From contig NZ_BAABGY010000002.1 of the NCBI RefSeq assembly GCF_039541815.1, positions 186,001-250,000 of the forward strand: a DNA stretch of 64,000 nucleotides, in the 5' to 3' direction. A model generated the notes under the pieces. The model did not search any database. It saw only the letters and a program-made list of their open reading frames with translations, and had not been told where the DNA came from. The stretch is from Flavisolibacter amylovorans. Lineage in GTDB: Bacteria > Bacteroidota > Bacteroidia > Chitinophagales > Chitinophagaceae. Shown piece after piece: positions 14,159-23,469 of the stretch. Numbering within the stretch: position 1 is the stretch's first letter; each line of letters opens with the position of its first letter. The translations under genes were made by a program, and so were the position numbers.

Positions 14159-14422
14159 CTATTCGTACACTTTTGCGGCTATCAAGATGTTGGCAAACAC
14201 TTTCCAACTAATGTTTTCTGGAAGAGGTATATCATTGTTTTGATAATAGCCTTCCATATCCTCTGTCCAATTAATGATAGCCTCCAAGTATGATTCGAGC
14301 GTTTTGTTCTCCCACTCACTTGGGTTTTTTCTCAAATCAGTGATCAATAATTCCACAAATTTTAGAAAATCGTTCTTGTTTCCAATTTTGTTTACTTCAT
14401 ATACTAATTCATTCATGGTCAT
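14159..14422 (-). CDS. Small immunity candidate, DUF7660-like
   Basis: 87 residues (a start two codons in, MNELVYEV, is equally possible). Features such as FVELLITDLRKNPSEWENKT, YLEAIINWTEDMEGYY and ISWKVFANILIAAKVYE resemble the DUF7660 family. That family often occurs next to polymorphic toxins. It starts 6 bp after the stop of the preceding toxin. No signal peptide, so a cytoplasmic partner is expected. Confidence 0.6.
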   Translation of the reverse strand: MTMNELVYEVNKIGNKNDFLKFVELLITDLRKNPSEWENKTLESYLEAIINWTEDMEGYYQNNDIPLPENISWKVFANILIAAKVYE

Positions 14423-14428
14423 TTTTTT

Positions 14429-15487
14429 TTAGTAAACGACTTGATTTGTGCCATCACTGAACTTTAACTTAATTGATGTTCCCCCATTCTTCGTTGTCAT
14501 TTTCCACATCTGGCTTTGCACCTGTGATTTGGAGGCCCAATTTACTGGAACCTTATTTAACCCTGACAACCGAAATGCAGCCAACCTTCTATGATCTAAT
14601 GTCCAAATTTTACCTGTTGCGTCTTTCCATACATTTATTCTCAACACATTTGGGTTCAATGTGCCTGCGCTCAAAGCTTCTGCGTTTCCTAAGACTGTAA
14701 ATTCCCCGGTCGTATTTTTAATACTACTTTGCATGAAATGAATTTCATTTGGGTTGAGTGAACCTCTTGAAAATCTAACAAAAGGCAAAGCGCTGGCCGC
14801 CGTTTCTACGCCAAACCTTCCAAACGAACTTGTTGCTCCGTCCGCATCATCATTACCAAGCCTTCTGAACCCTTGCACTAAACTTCCTATCATCGGAAAT
14901 TCATCGCCTGGTCTGACACTTTCGCGCTGCTGAAGATCCTGTTTTATTATTCTTACATAAGGATCAATCTTTTCGCTTTCTGCTTTCTTGACTCCAATGC
15001 TTGATGGCCCATTCGCTTGTGAAACAGTTGCCTGCCTTCGTGCTGTCGCAGGCGCAGTGTTCATTGCAATGTTTCGGCTCGGACACCCTTGACAATTAGT
15101 TGCATCAGCAACGTGTTGAAGGACAGGTCTCTTTTGTGTTTGTGGGGCTTTGATTGGCGTTGAGTACATTCCAGTAACAAACCCATCTTGCTCAAGTCCG
15201 GCAATATTCAATGGACCGGAGAGCACTTGACCGGTACTTGGATTAACGGCCCATGCTTCAAGGCCATCTAGGTCAATGTTCGAAATTGGACCGTTGCTAG
15301 CAAACTGAAAAGGTGTAAGCTCGGGATACTCAATACTAATCGGATCTACACTTAGAAACCTTGCTACAGTGGGATTGTACATCCTCATTCCATAGTCCTG
15401 TAGACCGGACTCTGGATCGTCTTCCTTTCCATTAAAACCATACCTATAGCTGCTTTCAACCGCGAACTTCCGTCCTGGCGTTTGCAT
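14429..15487 (-). CDS. RHS tip with ParB-like nuclease toxin domain
   Basis: 352 residues from the ATG inside the RHS junction; the frame is open a few codons further (ASNYYPFG). After the core (GLQDYGMRMYNPTVARFLSV, SNIDLDGLEAW) comes a linker with NCQGCPSRNIAMNT. The C-terminal 110 residues are SLNPNEIHFMQSSIKNTTGE, LRINVWKDATGKIWTLDHRR, LAAFRLSGLNKVPVNWAS. The order I.V, G.I...DHRRLAAF, G...VPV is that of ParB/sulfiredoxin-like domains, known as nuclease tips in polymorphic toxins. The downstream DUF7660-like gene is the presumed antidote. Confidence 0.65.
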   Translation of the reverse strand: MQTPGRKFAVESSYRYGFNGKEDDPESGLQDYGMRMYNPTVARFLSVDPISIEYPELTPFQFASNGPISNIDLDGLEAWAVNPSTGQVLSGPLNIAGLEQDGFVTGMYSTPIKAPQTQKRPVLQHVADATNCQGCPSRNIAMNTAPATARRQATVSQANGPSSIGVKKAESEKIDPYVRIIKQDLQQRESVRPGDEFPMIGSLVQGFRRLGNDDADGATSSFGRFGVETAASALPFVRFSRGSLNPNEIHFMQSSIKNTTGEFTVLGNAEALSAGTLNPNVLRINVWKDATGKIWTLDHRRLAAFRLSGLNKVPVNWASKSQVQSQMWKMTTKNGGTSIKLKFSDGTNQVVY

Positions 15488-15800
15488 TCCGAACGGATAG
15501 TAATTCGAGGCTAGCTATAGCCAACAGCCAAAAACGTTTGACCAAGTGGTCAAGTGCAAATGCTTCTTACATCATAAAGACGATCCATTAATCCATCTAC
15601 ACGCAGAGTCTGCAATTTAAAGTCGGTATGATCTTGCTAATACTACAGTATTAAGAAATGACATAATTACGCGACAGTCTAATGCACCTTTGTACTAAAG
15701 CGACGAGTTCTTAAATGCGGGCAAATTATACTCTACTATAGAGCTGATGCAGCTTAGTCAAACTTCCTGCTACCTTTAAGCAAGACGAACGATAGCAGCA
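15488..15800. other. Intergenic space in the RHS island, nothing clear
   Basis: 313 bp of AT-rich sequence with no frame I can support on either strand, no RHS homology beyond the first 20 bp, and no clear hairpin with a T run. Confidence 0.6.
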
Positions 15801-16472
15801 CTATATTATTCGCACCAAGCTATCCTGACAAACAATTTGCAAACCATTACTTAAAGTTGATACTATTTTCAAAGTCTTGCTTTTGCCGATCCAATCACTA
15901 ACTAAAATTCTTCCAACATTTCCTTCCATTCGAATAATTTGGACGGAATCCCCATCGATTTCCGCATGTATTTCGTTCCTATACCCCTCTGGTTGTGCGA
16001 AGCAAAACTCGAACTCTTTATCCTTCCCTTTTTCAACAATGGCGATATTCGGACTAATGCAGACCCCATCTTCTTTTATCAATTTCAAACTTTCAGTATC
16101 AAACTTCCTCACGTAATAAACATCGCCGCTGAAATCCCGTTCATTATAAAGCATTAATCGCCCATCTGTGTAATAGTAAATCGGTCCTATCGGCTTATCA
16201 TCTCTAAAGTACCCTCTTGATAAAGAGTCGCCATTCGCGTCAAACGACACGAAAACTCCATTTAGTCTGTCATTTATGTAAGTGCGTTTTTCTTCAACCT
16301 GGCCATTAGGGTAGAAGGATATCACTTCTTTCGTACTTGTTTCACCTTTCTTATACTTTGTCTCTCTCCTTATCTTTCCATTCGGATAATACTCCTTTTT
16401 AGTACGTGACTTTTCATTGCACGATATTGCAAAAGTTGATGCGATTAAAAATACCGGGAGCGAGTTTCGCAT
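15801..16472 (-). CDS. Lipoprotein with MORN/YwqK-like repeats, immunity candidate
   Basis: The start at 16472 gives 223 residues with a lipoprotein signal (MRNSLPVFLIASTFAISC; lipobox AISC). A longer frame exists but would overlap the toxin gene extensively. Repeats such as YYPNGKIRRETKYKKGE and FYPNGQVEEKRTYINDR are MORN-like, as in YwqK-type antitoxins. The start is 2 bp after the toxin stop. The lipoprotein anchor suggests protection in the periplasm. Confidence 0.65.
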   Translation of the reverse strand: MRNSLPVFLIASTFAISCNEKSRTKKEYYPNGKIRRETKYKKGETSTKEVISFYPNGQVEEKRTYINDRLNGVFVSFDANGDSLSRGYFRDDKPIGPIYYYTDGRLMLYNERDFSGDVYYVRKFDTESLKLIKEDGVCISPNIAIVEKGKDKEFEFCFAQPEGYRNEIHAEIDGDSVQIIRMEGNVGRILVSDWIGKSKTLKIVSTLSNGLQIVCQDSLVRII

Positions 16473-16474
16473 AG

Positions 16475-17764
16475 TTACTTTGGTTGGTTTCTTAGTTCGT
16501 GATCGGCGCGAGTCTTCGTTTTTCCTCCGTGATAGTTTTCCAAAGGAATATTCGAATTGTTGATCGTTCCTTTTGGAGCTATCTTTCCACAGACAGTGCA
16601 AGAATCACTACCAGTCGGTAAAACTTGTAATGCCGTGTCAGTCCTCTTGCCATTTGCAGCGTCAGAATCACGCTTAAACATGTCTTGTACTTTGGCTATA
16701 GCATATTGAGTTAGCTCCGATTTGTCTAATCCCTTCTTTGTAAAAATGCCTGTCATTGTTTTGGCAAATAGATCAAAAGAGGCGACGTCTCCAGCCTGTC
16801 CGAAGGCACCCATCAACATATCGATATTTTCTAAGTAGGCGTCTGGAAAGTCAGCAGTAGGACCGCCGCCTTGTCCGCTGGCAGAGGTAAATCCAATACC
16901 ACCTCCACCCTTCCTATGGCCTTCTTTCCTTGGCTCTCTATCGTATAATCCTTCCATGAACCTTCCCCATTTCGTATCTAAGTCATTGTCCGATACAAAT
17001 TGTATAGTGTTGCCTGAAGAATAATGTGAAGAGCCAAAAATCTTTTGGCCTTTTGAGTTTATGGTTGTAAAATGGGTTTCGTAGGTATCATAGTACTCAA
17101 AATTACCTGTGGGCTTACCGTCTGTATCGTACTGCTGAACTTTTCTGTAAGTTTCCAAGCCGCGTACAACAACTCTTCTCGTGATAGTTATGGTTGTACC
17201 ATCTGTGGCCTGCCTTGTTAGTACTGTAGTGATAATTCGATCATTTCCGTCCGGATCACGAAAAACGATCGGATTCCCACCGCAGTAAAAGTATGCGTTC
17301 TCACCAGGCCTTTTTGCCTGGAGCTTATCTAGGCTTAACCAACGCCCAATCCTACTATCATAAATCCTTGCACCGAAATCGTAATTCTCCGACTGAAAAT
17401 CTATTTCTCGCTCCATTCCATTAAATCCATAACGGTAGCTGCCTTCAGTGGCAAATTTCCGTCCTGGCATTTGCATTCCGAACGGATAGTAATCATTGGC
17501 AGCAGCAACATCCGCAATATAATAGTCAGAAGTGCCGTCTGCGCCCGGATCTACCCCTCTCTTCTGATCGGAAACAGTAGCCAGAACATTGCCCAGGTGA
17601 TTGGACAGCTCATACGTCTTCCGGACATACTCGAACCCATCGTGCAGCGTGGCCGTCCCAACCGGTACCATCGGAGCGGCCGGTACCGGAACATTCAGGT
17701 GGATGGTCCCCAGCCAGCAGCTGCCATAAAGCATCTGCTCGCCCCTTAAACAGGGTGATTCCAA
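16475..17764 (-). CDS. RHS tip with unrecognised C-terminal toxin
   Basis: 429 residues. It keeps about 85 residues of core before the junction (GTIHLNVPVPAAPMVPVG, SNHLGNVLATVSDQKRG), then YYPFGMQMPGRKFATEGS, ARIYDSRIGRWLSLDKLQ and a long variable region. The end carries a CxxC pair (SDSCTVCGK) and a basic tail with two histidines (NYHGGKTKTRADHELRNQ). No known toxin family comes to mind. The CxxC with downstream histidines could bind a metal, as in HNH-like nucleases, but the lipoprotein immunity partner would favour a periplasmic target. The first ten residues are non-RHS, so the 5' border is a recombination scar. Confidence 0.6.
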   Translation of the reverse strand: MESPCLRGEQMLYGSCWLGTIHLNVPVPAAPMVPVGTATLHDGFEYVRKTYELSNHLGNVLATVSDQKRGVDPGADGTSDYYIADVAAANDYYPFGMQMPGRKFATEGSYRYGFNGMEREIDFQSENYDFGARIYDSRIGRWLSLDKLQAKRPGENAYFYCGGNPIVFRDPDGNDRIITTVLTRQATDGTTITITRRVVVRGLETYRKVQQYDTDGKPTGNFEYYDTYETHFTTINSKGQKIFGSSHYSSGNTIQFVSDNDLDTKWGRFMEGLYDREPRKEGHRKGGGGIGFTSASGQGGGPTADFPDAYLENIDMLMGAFGQAGDVASFDLFAKTMTGIFTKKGLDKSELTQYAIAKVQDMFKRDSDAANGKRTDTALQVLPTGSDSCTVCGKIAPKGTINNSNIPLENYHGGKTKTRADHELRNQPK

Positions 17765-17939
17765 GTATTTTGGTCAACTTCTCATCGAACTCGTTCCGTA
17801 CATAATCTTTCCTTAATAACTTAATATGTCCGACGTTATAAGTATCGGTATACTTGCACGAAATGATTAATCAAACTATGCACGCAAGAACGTAAAACAG
17901 CTACTGGGATTAGGAAACACGCTTGTTCCATCCTTCACG

Positions 17940-18527
17940 TTATTTGGTCTCGTGTAAAATTTGTCCTATAATCTTGTACTCTTTGGAAAACTCTTTCTTC
18001 CAGTCTTTTACAGCATCAACAAAAGAAATCTTTACATAATCAAACTTCAGGCCCAGCCTATCGTTCATCAATGCAACGGCTATGTTGTGAGCATATAGGT
18101 CGCGATCTGTTTCCTTTACTTGAAAGAATGAGTCGTTTTTTAGAACATACAAAGTTAGAAAAGGCGGGTAGGTTATTGTAGGCAATTCGCCTTCTTGCCA
18201 GTGGTCTAGCAAAAAAGTATCATTTGACAAGAGCTTTCGCACTTCGTGCTTTCGTTCAATGATTCTATTGTTTAGAATCTCTCCCTTGTGTATTAGATCA
18301 CCATTAAACCTATACTCCCATTTTCCACATGGTATACCATTACTAAAATTATGGATTGAAGTATGTGGTGGATTGCTTATCGTTAAGGTTCCAGTAAAGA
18401 GGTTACTGTCACGCTTTGCACGAACAAGTCTTTTAACATAGATGTCATCTTTACCAAAAGAGTCTGGTCGAGGTGAGCAGAAAGATCCGCACATGCCGAC
18501 ATATACTAATAAAGTCACTCTAAGCAT
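17940..18527 (-). CDS. Exported immunity candidate for the type-44-like toxin
   Basis: 195 residues with a hydrophobic N-terminus ending in cysteines (MLRVTLLVYVGMCGSFCS), probably a signal peptide and perhaps a loose lipobox. Central residues NFSNGIPCGKWEYRFNGDLI resemble MORN-type repeats. It starts 11 bp after the toxin stop codon. No family is recognised with certainty. Confidence 0.55.
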   Translation of the reverse strand: MLRVTLLVYVGMCGSFCSPRPDSFGKDDIYVKRLVRAKRDSNLFTGTLTISNPPHTSIHNFSNGIPCGKWEYRFNGDLIHKGEILNNRIIERKHEVRKLLSNDTFLLDHWQEGELPTITYPPFLTLYVLKNDSFFQVKETDRDLYAHNIAVALMNDRLGLKFDYVKISFVDAVKDWKKEFSKEYKIIGQILHETK

Positions 18528-18538
18528 TCGCAGTACTT

Positions 18539-20320
18539 TTACTTGAATAGAACAAATCCATATTTTATAAAAAACTGGTCTCTTCCAGGATCAGACTTTC
18601 CCGTATGAAATATCTGATCTATGTCCGCACCCGAAGTTAGTTCTGGCAAACCATACCCATAGGCCTTTCCCCAAGCTCCAAAAGCCGCATTACCATAGTC
18701 GTCATAATTCATTAGTCTTCCTCGATAAAACGAATATTGACCAATAATTACAGCGGCAAATGATTGGATCTGTTGCAAATTTTTGCGGGTTTGGCTTTTC
18801 AAATCAAACGGCATATTTGGCCCCACCATCCATACAAAAGCTGCTTTCTTTCCTGCATTCATCTTTAGAACTTGATCAGCATCACAATACCAGCATTTTT
18901 CCATCATCTTGATTTGTTCATCCCAGCGCTTCCCTTTCTGTGCAAAAAAGGGTTTCCACTGTTGGACGACTGTATTGAACTCCACATTCATATCCAGCAA
19001 ATCTTCCTCATAAACTTGATCGCCGGCTTTCCACCCTTTACCAGCAAGCGGGTGGTTCCCACGTAACAAAGTTCCTCTGATCCCCTTTTCCTTTGTGTCT
19101 CCACCCACCGTATAAGTCAACTTTTGTGCTGTTTTCCAAGGGTTATTTTTATCAAAACCCTTTGCTGAAGGATCAACAGTCCAAATTGCGGTTTTATCCA
19201 AAGCTGGTGTTACCCCTCTTGCGATTAGTCCACCAGTCGACGAGTTGTAGAGTGTAGAATCTGCACCGTTGGGATCAATAAACCAAATTGGATTTCGTGC
19301 AAGGATACTGTATGCAGATTGACCGTGTTTGACAACCGGATCCTGATTCCATCTGGTAACAATTCGGGGGTCATACTCCCAAAATTGAGCTGTATAACTA
19401 TTGCCTTCGCCTTTTACTTCATCGGTTTTTTCGTGGCCACCAAACCCGTACCTGTATTCACTTTCGGTATAGAGTTTTCGTCCCGGCATTTGCATTCCGA
19501 ACGGATAGTAATCATTGGCAGTAGCAACATCCGCTATATAATAGTCAGAAGTGCCGTCTGCGCCCGGGTCTACACCCCTCTTTTGATCGGAAACAGTAGC
19601 CAGAACATTGCCCAGATGATTGGACAGCTCATACGTCTTCCGGACATACTCGAACCCATCGTGAAGCGTGGCCGTCCCAACCGGCACCATCGGAGTGGCC
19701 GGTACCGGAACATTCAGGTGAATGGTCCCCAATCGGCTGCTGCCATAAAGCATCTGCTCGCCCCACTGAACGGGCCCATTCCCGGTCTTAGTGTAGATGC
19801 CAAGGGTATTGCCCTGAGCATCCCGAACATAGAACGTATACGTGCTCACACCATTAACCGTCACCTTCTTGCCGATCCGGTTGCCGGCGGCATCGTAATC
19901 GTAGGCGATCTCCGTGTTCAAGGCAGGTGCTTTTACAATGCGGTCAATCTTTCCGTATACTGTCCAGTAGATATGATCCAGCTTGCTCTGGCGGTCACGA
20001 ATTAGGTTTCCGATCCGGTCGTAGTCATAGTTGTCGGTTGCAGGCTGAAAGGTCTTCACCTCCGCCCGCACTACGTTGGCGTCCATCTCAGGGGTCTGCG
20101 AGTCAATATCCTCCGTGCCGTGGCCTGCAGGGGTAATGTTGTACTCGTTGGCGCCAACAGCGTCATAAACATAGCGCAGGCGGTTACTCACCAGCTTCGC
20201 CTTATTCGTCGCAAGATCAAGCACTTGTGGATACTTGTAAATCAGGTTATCCATGCCCGGCTTTGCCGCTACTCCATTGCGCTTGTATTCCAGAATATTG
20301 CCATTGGCGTCATAAGACAC
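18539..20320 (-). CDS. RHS core fragment with polymorphic-toxin type 44-like tip
   Basis: 593 residues from the first ATG; the frame and RHS-like sequence continue upstream to about 20425 without a good start. The core includes DYDRIGNLIRDRQSKLDHIY and YDYDAAGNRIGKKVTVNG, followed by the junction and WEYDPRIVTRWNQDPVV. The C-terminal 120 residues contain GPNMPFDLKSQ, then YDDYGNAAFGAWGKAYGYGL and SGADIDQIFHTGKSDPGRDQ. That layout resembles the type 44 toxin domain (DLK, YGN..FG..G.A.G, GA...Q); confidence is moderate. A CWYCDAD motif lies before it. Confidence 0.65.
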   Translation of the reverse strand: MSYDANGNILEYKRNGVAAKPGMDNLIYKYPQVLDLATNKAKLVSNRLRYVYDAVGANEYNITPAGHGTEDIDSQTPEMDANVVRAEVKTFQPATDNYDYDRIGNLIRDRQSKLDHIYWTVYGKIDRIVKAPALNTEIAYDYDAAGNRIGKKVTVNGVSTYTFYVRDAQGNTLGIYTKTGNGPVQWGEQMLYGSSRLGTIHLNVPVPATPMVPVGTATLHDGFEYVRKTYELSNHLGNVLATVSDQKRGVDPGADGTSDYYIADVATANDYYPFGMQMPGRKLYTESEYRYGFGGHEKTDEVKGEGNSYTAQFWEYDPRIVTRWNQDPVVKHGQSAYSILARNPIWFIDPNGADSTLYNSSTGGLIARGVTPALDKTAIWTVDPSAKGFDKNNPWKTAQKLTYTVGGDTKEKGIRGTLLRGNHPLAGKGWKAGDQVYEEDLLDMNVEFNTVVQQWKPFFAQKGKRWDEQIKMMEKCWYCDADQVLKMNAGKKAAFVWMVGPNMPFDLKSQTRKNLQQIQSFAAVIIGQYSFYRGRLMNYDDYGNAAFGAWGKAYGYGLPELTSGADIDQIFHTGKSDPGRDQFFIKYGFVLFK

Positions 20321-20532
20321 GTCCTCCGCATACTCCTCATCGGCCGCAGCCAGGGTAAGGGAAGGCGCCGTCGTACCTACTGGAGCTGGATCCTGATTAG
20401 GTATCGTGACGCCAGCGATCTCTTTTTCTTCGTGTCAGAGGAAGTCACATTTGATTCAATAGTCGCGCTCAACTTATGTCCGTCAAGAAAAGATCTAACC
20501 TCCCTTGAGAATATGTTTATTGACTTTCGATA

Positions 20533-20856
20533 TCAGAGTTGCTCGGCAAAAAATTCATTGTATTCAAACGCCAGTTTTATGCGAGGCTTACCTACGCTTC
20601 CACTAAAAATGATCTCGAACGTTTTAGGTTTCTGATTTTCTTCAAAATTTTGTACTCCCAAGTCAAACAGTTCTACCAACTCTATTTCGCTAATTGATAG
20701 ATTGCTTACTCCGTAGAAATGAACTTTCTTTGATAAATACTCTTGCTTTATTTCTATAAATTCATCGACGACTAGTGTAAGTGATTTTGTTGAAAAGTTG
20801 ATATTTAGCTCGCCAACTGGGCAATCATGTTCGAAAATGTCGCTCAAGTTTATCAT
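20533..20856 (-). CDS. Small immunity candidate
   Basis: 107 residues (MINLSDIFEHDCPVGELNIN...), acidic, probably beta-rich, without signal peptide. It lies 45 bp after the stop of the upstream toxin. Function is assigned only by position in the toxin-immunity series. Confidence 0.5.
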   Translation of the reverse strand: MINLSDIFEHDCPVGELNINFSTKSLTLVVDEFIEIKQEYLSKKVHFYGVSNLSISEIELVELFDLGVQNFEENQKPKTFEIIFSGSVGKPRIKLAFEYNEFFAEQL

Positions 20857-20901
20857 TGAAGTCTTGTTTGAAAGATATTGTTTACTGCCATTTTATGGAG
20901 A

Positions 20902-22560
20902 TCAAATCCAAACCTCATTCTCCCTTGCCATCCTTTGGTTGGTTTCCTTCCACCACTTCTTTATCCCGTCTAAAGATCGTCGAAAGAAACCTTTACGTTC
21001 AGGTTTGATTATTATCGGTTCTAAAATCAGAGACTTCGGAGCTTCGATATGTGATGGATCCGACCCCTTACTGGTCGGCCTTCCATACTTATCCAAATAA
21101 TAGTCTTTTGTGCCTGTTCTATTTGGGTTGTGTCTATGCCAATGGTTAATTCTATCCCAACCATCCTTACTCTTGGGATCCTTCTTTGCGGGATCGTAAG
21201 TAATTTTCTCTCCGGTTTTTACATTTTCGTAATCCCTACCGTCATTATCGCTCGCTTCTTTTCGTGGGTCTGTTATGTCTTTCCAGTCTTCGCCTAGAAA
21301 TTCAGGAGATGCCGGCACATTATTGACCCAATCAATTGGTGAGCTTTCAGACATTTCGACCTTCGGCTGTCCAACAGTTATTCCCGAAGGAACTGAAGCC
21401 CCTGGTAATGGCAAGGTGACTTCCCCCGGATGGAGAGGCATAGTTGGCTTTGGAATACTAATCCTTGGTAGTGCGACGCGAGGAAGAAAGATTCGTGGTA
21501 AAGTTAGTGTCGATGTATTTGTAACGAAGGGTTCAAGTCCATCCAGATCTATTGCTGCAATAGGCATATTGCCAGCAAAAGCATAGGGTGTCCACCAAGG
21601 AAACTTTTTCGAAAGCGGATCCAGGCTTAAAAACTTTCCTAATGCAGGATTATATATCCGCATTCCATAGTCCTGCAGGCCGGTCTCAACATCATCCTCT
21701 TTCGCATTAAACCCGTACCGGTAGCCACTTTCGACCGCGAACTTCCGTCCCGGCATTTGCATTCCGAACGGATAGTAATCATTGGCAGTAGCAACATCCG
21801 CTATATAATAGTCAGAAGTGCCATCTGCGCCCGGGTCTACCCCCCTCTTCTGATCGGAAACAGTAGCCAGAACATTGCCCAGGTGATTGGACAGCTCATA
21901 CGTCTTCCGGACATACTCGAAGCCATCGTGCAGCGTGGCCGTCCCAACCGGTACCATCGGGGCGGCCGGTACCGGAACATTCAGGTGAATAGTCCCCAGC
22001 CGGCTGCTGCCATAGAGCATTTGCTCGCCCCACTGAACGGGCTGATTCCCTGTCTTGGTGTAGATGCCAAGGGTATTGCCCTGAGCATCCCGCACATAGA
22101 AAGTATATGTGCTCAAACCATTAACCGTCACTTTCTTGCCGATCCTATTGCCGGCAGCATCGTAATCGTAGGCGATCTCCGTGTTTAAGGCAGGTGCCTT
22201 TACTATGCGGTCAATCTTTCCATATACCGTCCAGTAGATATGATCGAGCTTACTCTGGCGGTCACGAATGAGGTTTCCGATCCGGTCGTAGTCGTAGTTG
22301 TCAGTCGCAGGTTGAGCGGTCTTCACCTCTGCCCGTACTACGTTGGCGTCCGTCTCAGGGGTTTGCGAGTCAATATCCTCCGTGCTGTGGCCTACCGGAG
22401 TAATGTTGTAATCGTTGGCGCCAACAGCGTCATAGACATAGCGCAGACGGTTACTCACCAGCTTTGCCTTGTTCGTCGCAAGATCAAGCACTTGCGGATA
22501 CTTGTAGATAAGATTATCAATGCCCGGCTTTGCCGCAACCCCATTGCGCTTGTATTCCAA
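20902..22560 (-). CDS. RHS core fragment with His-rich nuclease-like tip
   Basis: 552 residues with a long RHS core nearly identical to the cassette at 18539-20320, then the junction and GLQDYGMRIYNPALGKFLSL. A Pro-rich linker (LPRIFLPRVALPRISIPKP) is followed by the tip: DWVNNVPASPEFLGEDWKD, TGEKITYDPAKKD, INHWHRHNPNRTGTKDYYLD, GSDPSHIE. The cluster HWHRHNP and the SHIE motif look like a metal-free His-based RNase or HNH-like site; I cannot name the family. The 5' border is degraded: compared with the copy at 20300, four bases are missing just before the start. Confidence 0.6.
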   Translation of the reverse strand: MEYKRNGVAAKPGIDNLIYKYPQVLDLATNKAKLVSNRLRYVYDAVGANDYNITPVGHSTEDIDSQTPETDANVVRAEVKTAQPATDNYDYDRIGNLIRDRQSKLDHIYWTVYGKIDRIVKAPALNTEIAYDYDAAGNRIGKKVTVNGLSTYTFYVRDAQGNTLGIYTKTGNQPVQWGEQMLYGSSRLGTIHLNVPVPAAPMVPVGTATLHDGFEYVRKTYELSNHLGNVLATVSDQKRGVDPGADGTSDYYIADVATANDYYPFGMQMPGRKFAVESGYRYGFNAKEDDVETGLQDYGMRIYNPALGKFLSLDPLSKKFPWWTPYAFAGNMPIAAIDLDGLEPFVTNTSTLTLPRIFLPRVALPRISIPKPTMPLHPGEVTLPLPGASVPSGITVGQPKVEMSESSPIDWVNNVPASPEFLGEDWKDITDPRKEASDNDGRDYENVKTGEKITYDPAKKDPKSKDGWDRINHWHRHNPNRTGTKDYYLDKYGRPTSKGSDPSHIEAPKSLILEPIIIKPERKGFFRRSLDGIKKWWKETNQRMARENEVWI

Positions 22561-22682
22561 AATACTACCGTGTCATAAGACACCTTCCAGAATCAAACCT
22601 GCTCTTAAAGTCGTCCTTGAATGATACTGTTTAACATGCTGGAAAACCAATAGACCAAGGCTCTTTTTTAATACTTAGGATA

Positions 22683-23459
22683 CTAGATTTGCCTCGAGGA
22701 AAGCCACAACCCAAAACTATCCGCATGGGTGTTCGCCACTTGAGGTATATTCAAGAACCTTTTGAACCCCATAAGCTCATCCAAGTGATCATTGGAAAGG
22801 AAAGGGTTCGAGTACAATTGGAACATCACAATAGTATCAGTCAGTTGCCTCTTCTGCCATCGAGATGTGGATTGTGACGATGTATCAATGCCAAGAAAAT
22901 CTAAGAAGCTTTCATCGCAATAAAACTTCCAAGTAGCGGACAACAATATCGCGTCCAATTCGACTTCCTGTCCGGGGTTAGAAGAGATATCGATGTAAAA
23001 TGGAACCCCATTGTCATAGATTGTATTCTCCGGCAACTTGCCGATTAACAACTCATAATTCGAGACATCGGTTTCATTCTGAGTTTTGGCAAACGAATAG
23101 TCATACACATTTCCACAAATGAAAAGACTGTCAAACGACTTGATTACTTCGTCATAGAAAATAGAATATTTTTCAAATGACGTCCAATCGGAGGAAATAA
23201 AAATTGAAAAAACACGATTTCTTTTTGAAATAGTCATTCTCGATCTATCAGATACCACATCTTCCAATACCATTGAAAAATGTTGTCGGTTACCCGCTAT
23301 TTTAACTATCGTCGGTAAATGATCGATAGGATGATCTTCTCCTCCATAATAGAATTCACTGAATTGCAAAGATGAAGTTTCCAGCAGAGTCATTACCGAG
23401 CTTAACATATCCTCTTTCCATATAAAATATGCTCTCTGCTGAATAATCTCATTTTCCAT
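22683..23459 (-). CDS. Immunity candidate of the restriction-endonuclease-like toxin
   Basis: 258 residues if started at 23459 (MENEIIQQRAYFIWKED), which leaves 10 bp after the toxin stop; an ATG 51 bp upstream would overlap the toxin. Soluble, acidic, with segments such as FSIFISSDWTSFEKYSIFYD and WQKRQLTDTIVMFQLYSNPF. No family recognised. Confidence 0.55.
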   Translation of the reverse strand: MENEIIQQRAYFIWKEDMLSSVMTLLETSSLQFSEFYYGGEDHPIDHLPTIVKIAGNRQHFSMVLEDVVSDRSRMTISKRNRVFSIFISSDWTSFEKYSIFYDEVIKSFDSLFICGNVYDYSFAKTQNETDVSNYELLIGKLPENTIYDNGVPFYIDISSNPGQEVELDAILLSATWKFYCDESFLDFLGIDTSSQSTSRWQKRQLTDTIVMFQLYSNPFLSNDHLDELMGFKRFLNIPQVANTHADSFGLWLSSRQI

Positions 23460-23469
23460 ATAAAATTCT

